Below, in pieces: positions 5,670 to 6,282 of a DNA stretch of 6,282 nt. The stretch's first letter is position 1, and every line of letters starts with the position of its first letter. Under the pieces are notes generated by a model. The model worked only from the letters and a program-made list of their open reading frames with translations. It had not been told where the DNA came from and searched no databases. Location: assembly GCA_946479855.1 (NCBI GenBank), contig CAMLHL010000106.1:1-6282 (forward strand), written 5' to 3'. This DNA comes from an uncultured Pseudomonadota bacterium (GTDB lineage: Bacteria; Pseudomonadota; Gammaproteobacteria; Burkholderiales; Rhodocyclaceae). Both the position numbers and the translations under genes were made by a program.

Positions 5670-6282
5670 ATCGCGCCGCTGGTCCGCAGCTCGGCGACCT
5701 GCGCCGCTGAATAGCCAAGGGCGAGCAGCACTTCCTCGGTATGCGCCCCGAGTTCCGGTCCGACCCATGCGGTCCCCCCCGGCGTTGCGGAGAGCTTGGG
5801 AACGATGCCCGGCAGGCGGAATTCCCGGCCATCCGGCAGTCTGGCCGACTCGAACATCTGGCGGGCGATGAATTGCGGGTCGGCGAACATGTCCACCACC
5901 GAATAGACGCGCGACGACGGCACTTCCGCGGCGGCCAGGATGGCCAGCACTTCGGCCTCGTCGTGCTCGGCGCACCAGCCGTCGATCAGCCCGTAGATCT
6001 CGTCGCGCCGCGCGTCGCGACCGGCGTTGTCGGCCAGCGTCGGATCGGCGGCCAGGTCGGCGCGGCCGATGGCGTTCATGAAGCGCTTGAAGATCGCATC
6101 GCCGTTGGCGCCGATGGTCACGTGCTTGCCGTCCTTCGTCGTGTGCGTGTTGGACGGGGTGATGCCGGGCATGATGTTGCCGGTGCGTTCGCGGACGAAG
6201 CCGAAAACGTCGAATTCGGGGACCAGCGATTCCATCATCGCGAAGACGGCCTCGTAGAGCGCGACATCGACCACCTGCCCGG
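5666..6282 (-). CDS. CaiB/BaiF (class III) CoA-transferase, C-terminal part
   Basis: The gene runs leftward from beyond the window edge to TAG at 5668-5666; 204 complete codons are visible. The GTG at 6274-6272 is an internal valine, because the frame stays open to the edge and reads GQVVDVALYEAVF, the conserved segment after the active-site region of class III CoA-transferases. Other family marks are PGITPSNTH, KHVTIGANGDAIFKRFMNAIGR, the DNAGR segment, the VPSSRVYSVVDMFADPQFIAR segment, and the closing LGAHTEEVLLALGYS. Family knowledge: these enzymes (Frc, CaiB and relatives) move CoA between carboxylic acids through an aspartyl-CoA thioester intermediate. The catalytic Asp is expected roughly 25 residues before the visible part, so it cannot be checked. 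The substrate cannot be assigned from this part. The 3' end overlaps the convergent tonB-like gene by 4 bp. Confidence 0.92.
   Translation of the reverse strand, partial: GQVVDVALYEAVFAMMESLVPEFDVFGFVRERTGNIMPGITPSNTHTTKDGKHVTIGANGDAIFKRFMNAIGRADLAADPTLADNAGRDARRDEIYGLIDGWCAEHDEAEVLAILAAAEVPSSRVYSVVDMFADPQFIARQMFESARLPDGREFRLPGIVPKLSATPGGTAWVGPELGAHTEEVLLALGYSAAQVAELRTSGAI

Noticed and set aside
5103..5975. A 290-codon minus-strand frame across the tonB-like gene and the CoA-transferase 3' end
   Set aside because: It overlaps two well-supported genes in other frames, and its Arg/Gly-rich translation matches no family.
6272..6274. GTG as the start of the CoA-transferase gene
   Set aside because: The frame stays open to the window edge, and the upstream Gly-Gln codons continue the conserved GQVVDV segment, so this is an internal valine of a longer gene.

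Overview
The window is GC-rich, densely coding chromosomal DNA with short gaps, ATGA-type gene overlaps and strong G/C third-position bias. The protein styles suggest a betaproteobacterium, plausibly a Rhodocyclaceae-like organism such as Dechloromonas, Azonexus or Azospira. That placement is inferred from composition and family resemblance only; no marker gene is present. There is no rRNA, tRNA, CRISPR array, insertion sequence or phage gene.

Left part (1-3886, + strand) is an apparent four-gene operon: the tail of an LrgA/CidA-type small membrane protein, a complete LrgB/CidB-type membrane protein, a two-PAS membrane sensor histidine kinase, and a FixJ-type response regulator with a LuxR-type HTH. 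The junctions are tight: a 4-bp ATGA overlap, a 16-bp gap carrying a good Shine-Dalgarno, and an 8-bp overlap. This suggests that the LrgAB membrane pair and the two-component system are made together. LrgAB-type proteins are known as murein-hydrolase/holin-like modulators and, in several systems, as pyruvate or glycolate/glycerate transporters. The most interesting hypothesis here is therefore an organic-acid sensing and transport module. The ligand is not shown by the sequence.

Middle part (3887-4060) is a 174-bp gap between convergent genes. It is filled with small GC-rich hairpins, including a weak rho-independent-type terminator candidate for the leftward gene.

Right part (4061-6282) holds a leftward gene for a secreted ankyrin-repeat protein, divergent by only 37 bp from a rightward gene for a short TonB-family protein. 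The 37-bp gap and the flanking start codons carry repeated CTCAT elements. The tonB-like gene converges on, and overlaps by 4 bp, the 3' end of a leftward CaiB/BaiF (class III) CoA-transferase gene whose 5' part lies beyond the window.

I see no clearly unprecedented system. The points most worth a second look are the lrgAB/two-component linkage, the unassigned extracytoplasmic sensor domain of the kinase, and the compact ankyrin/tonB divergent start region.
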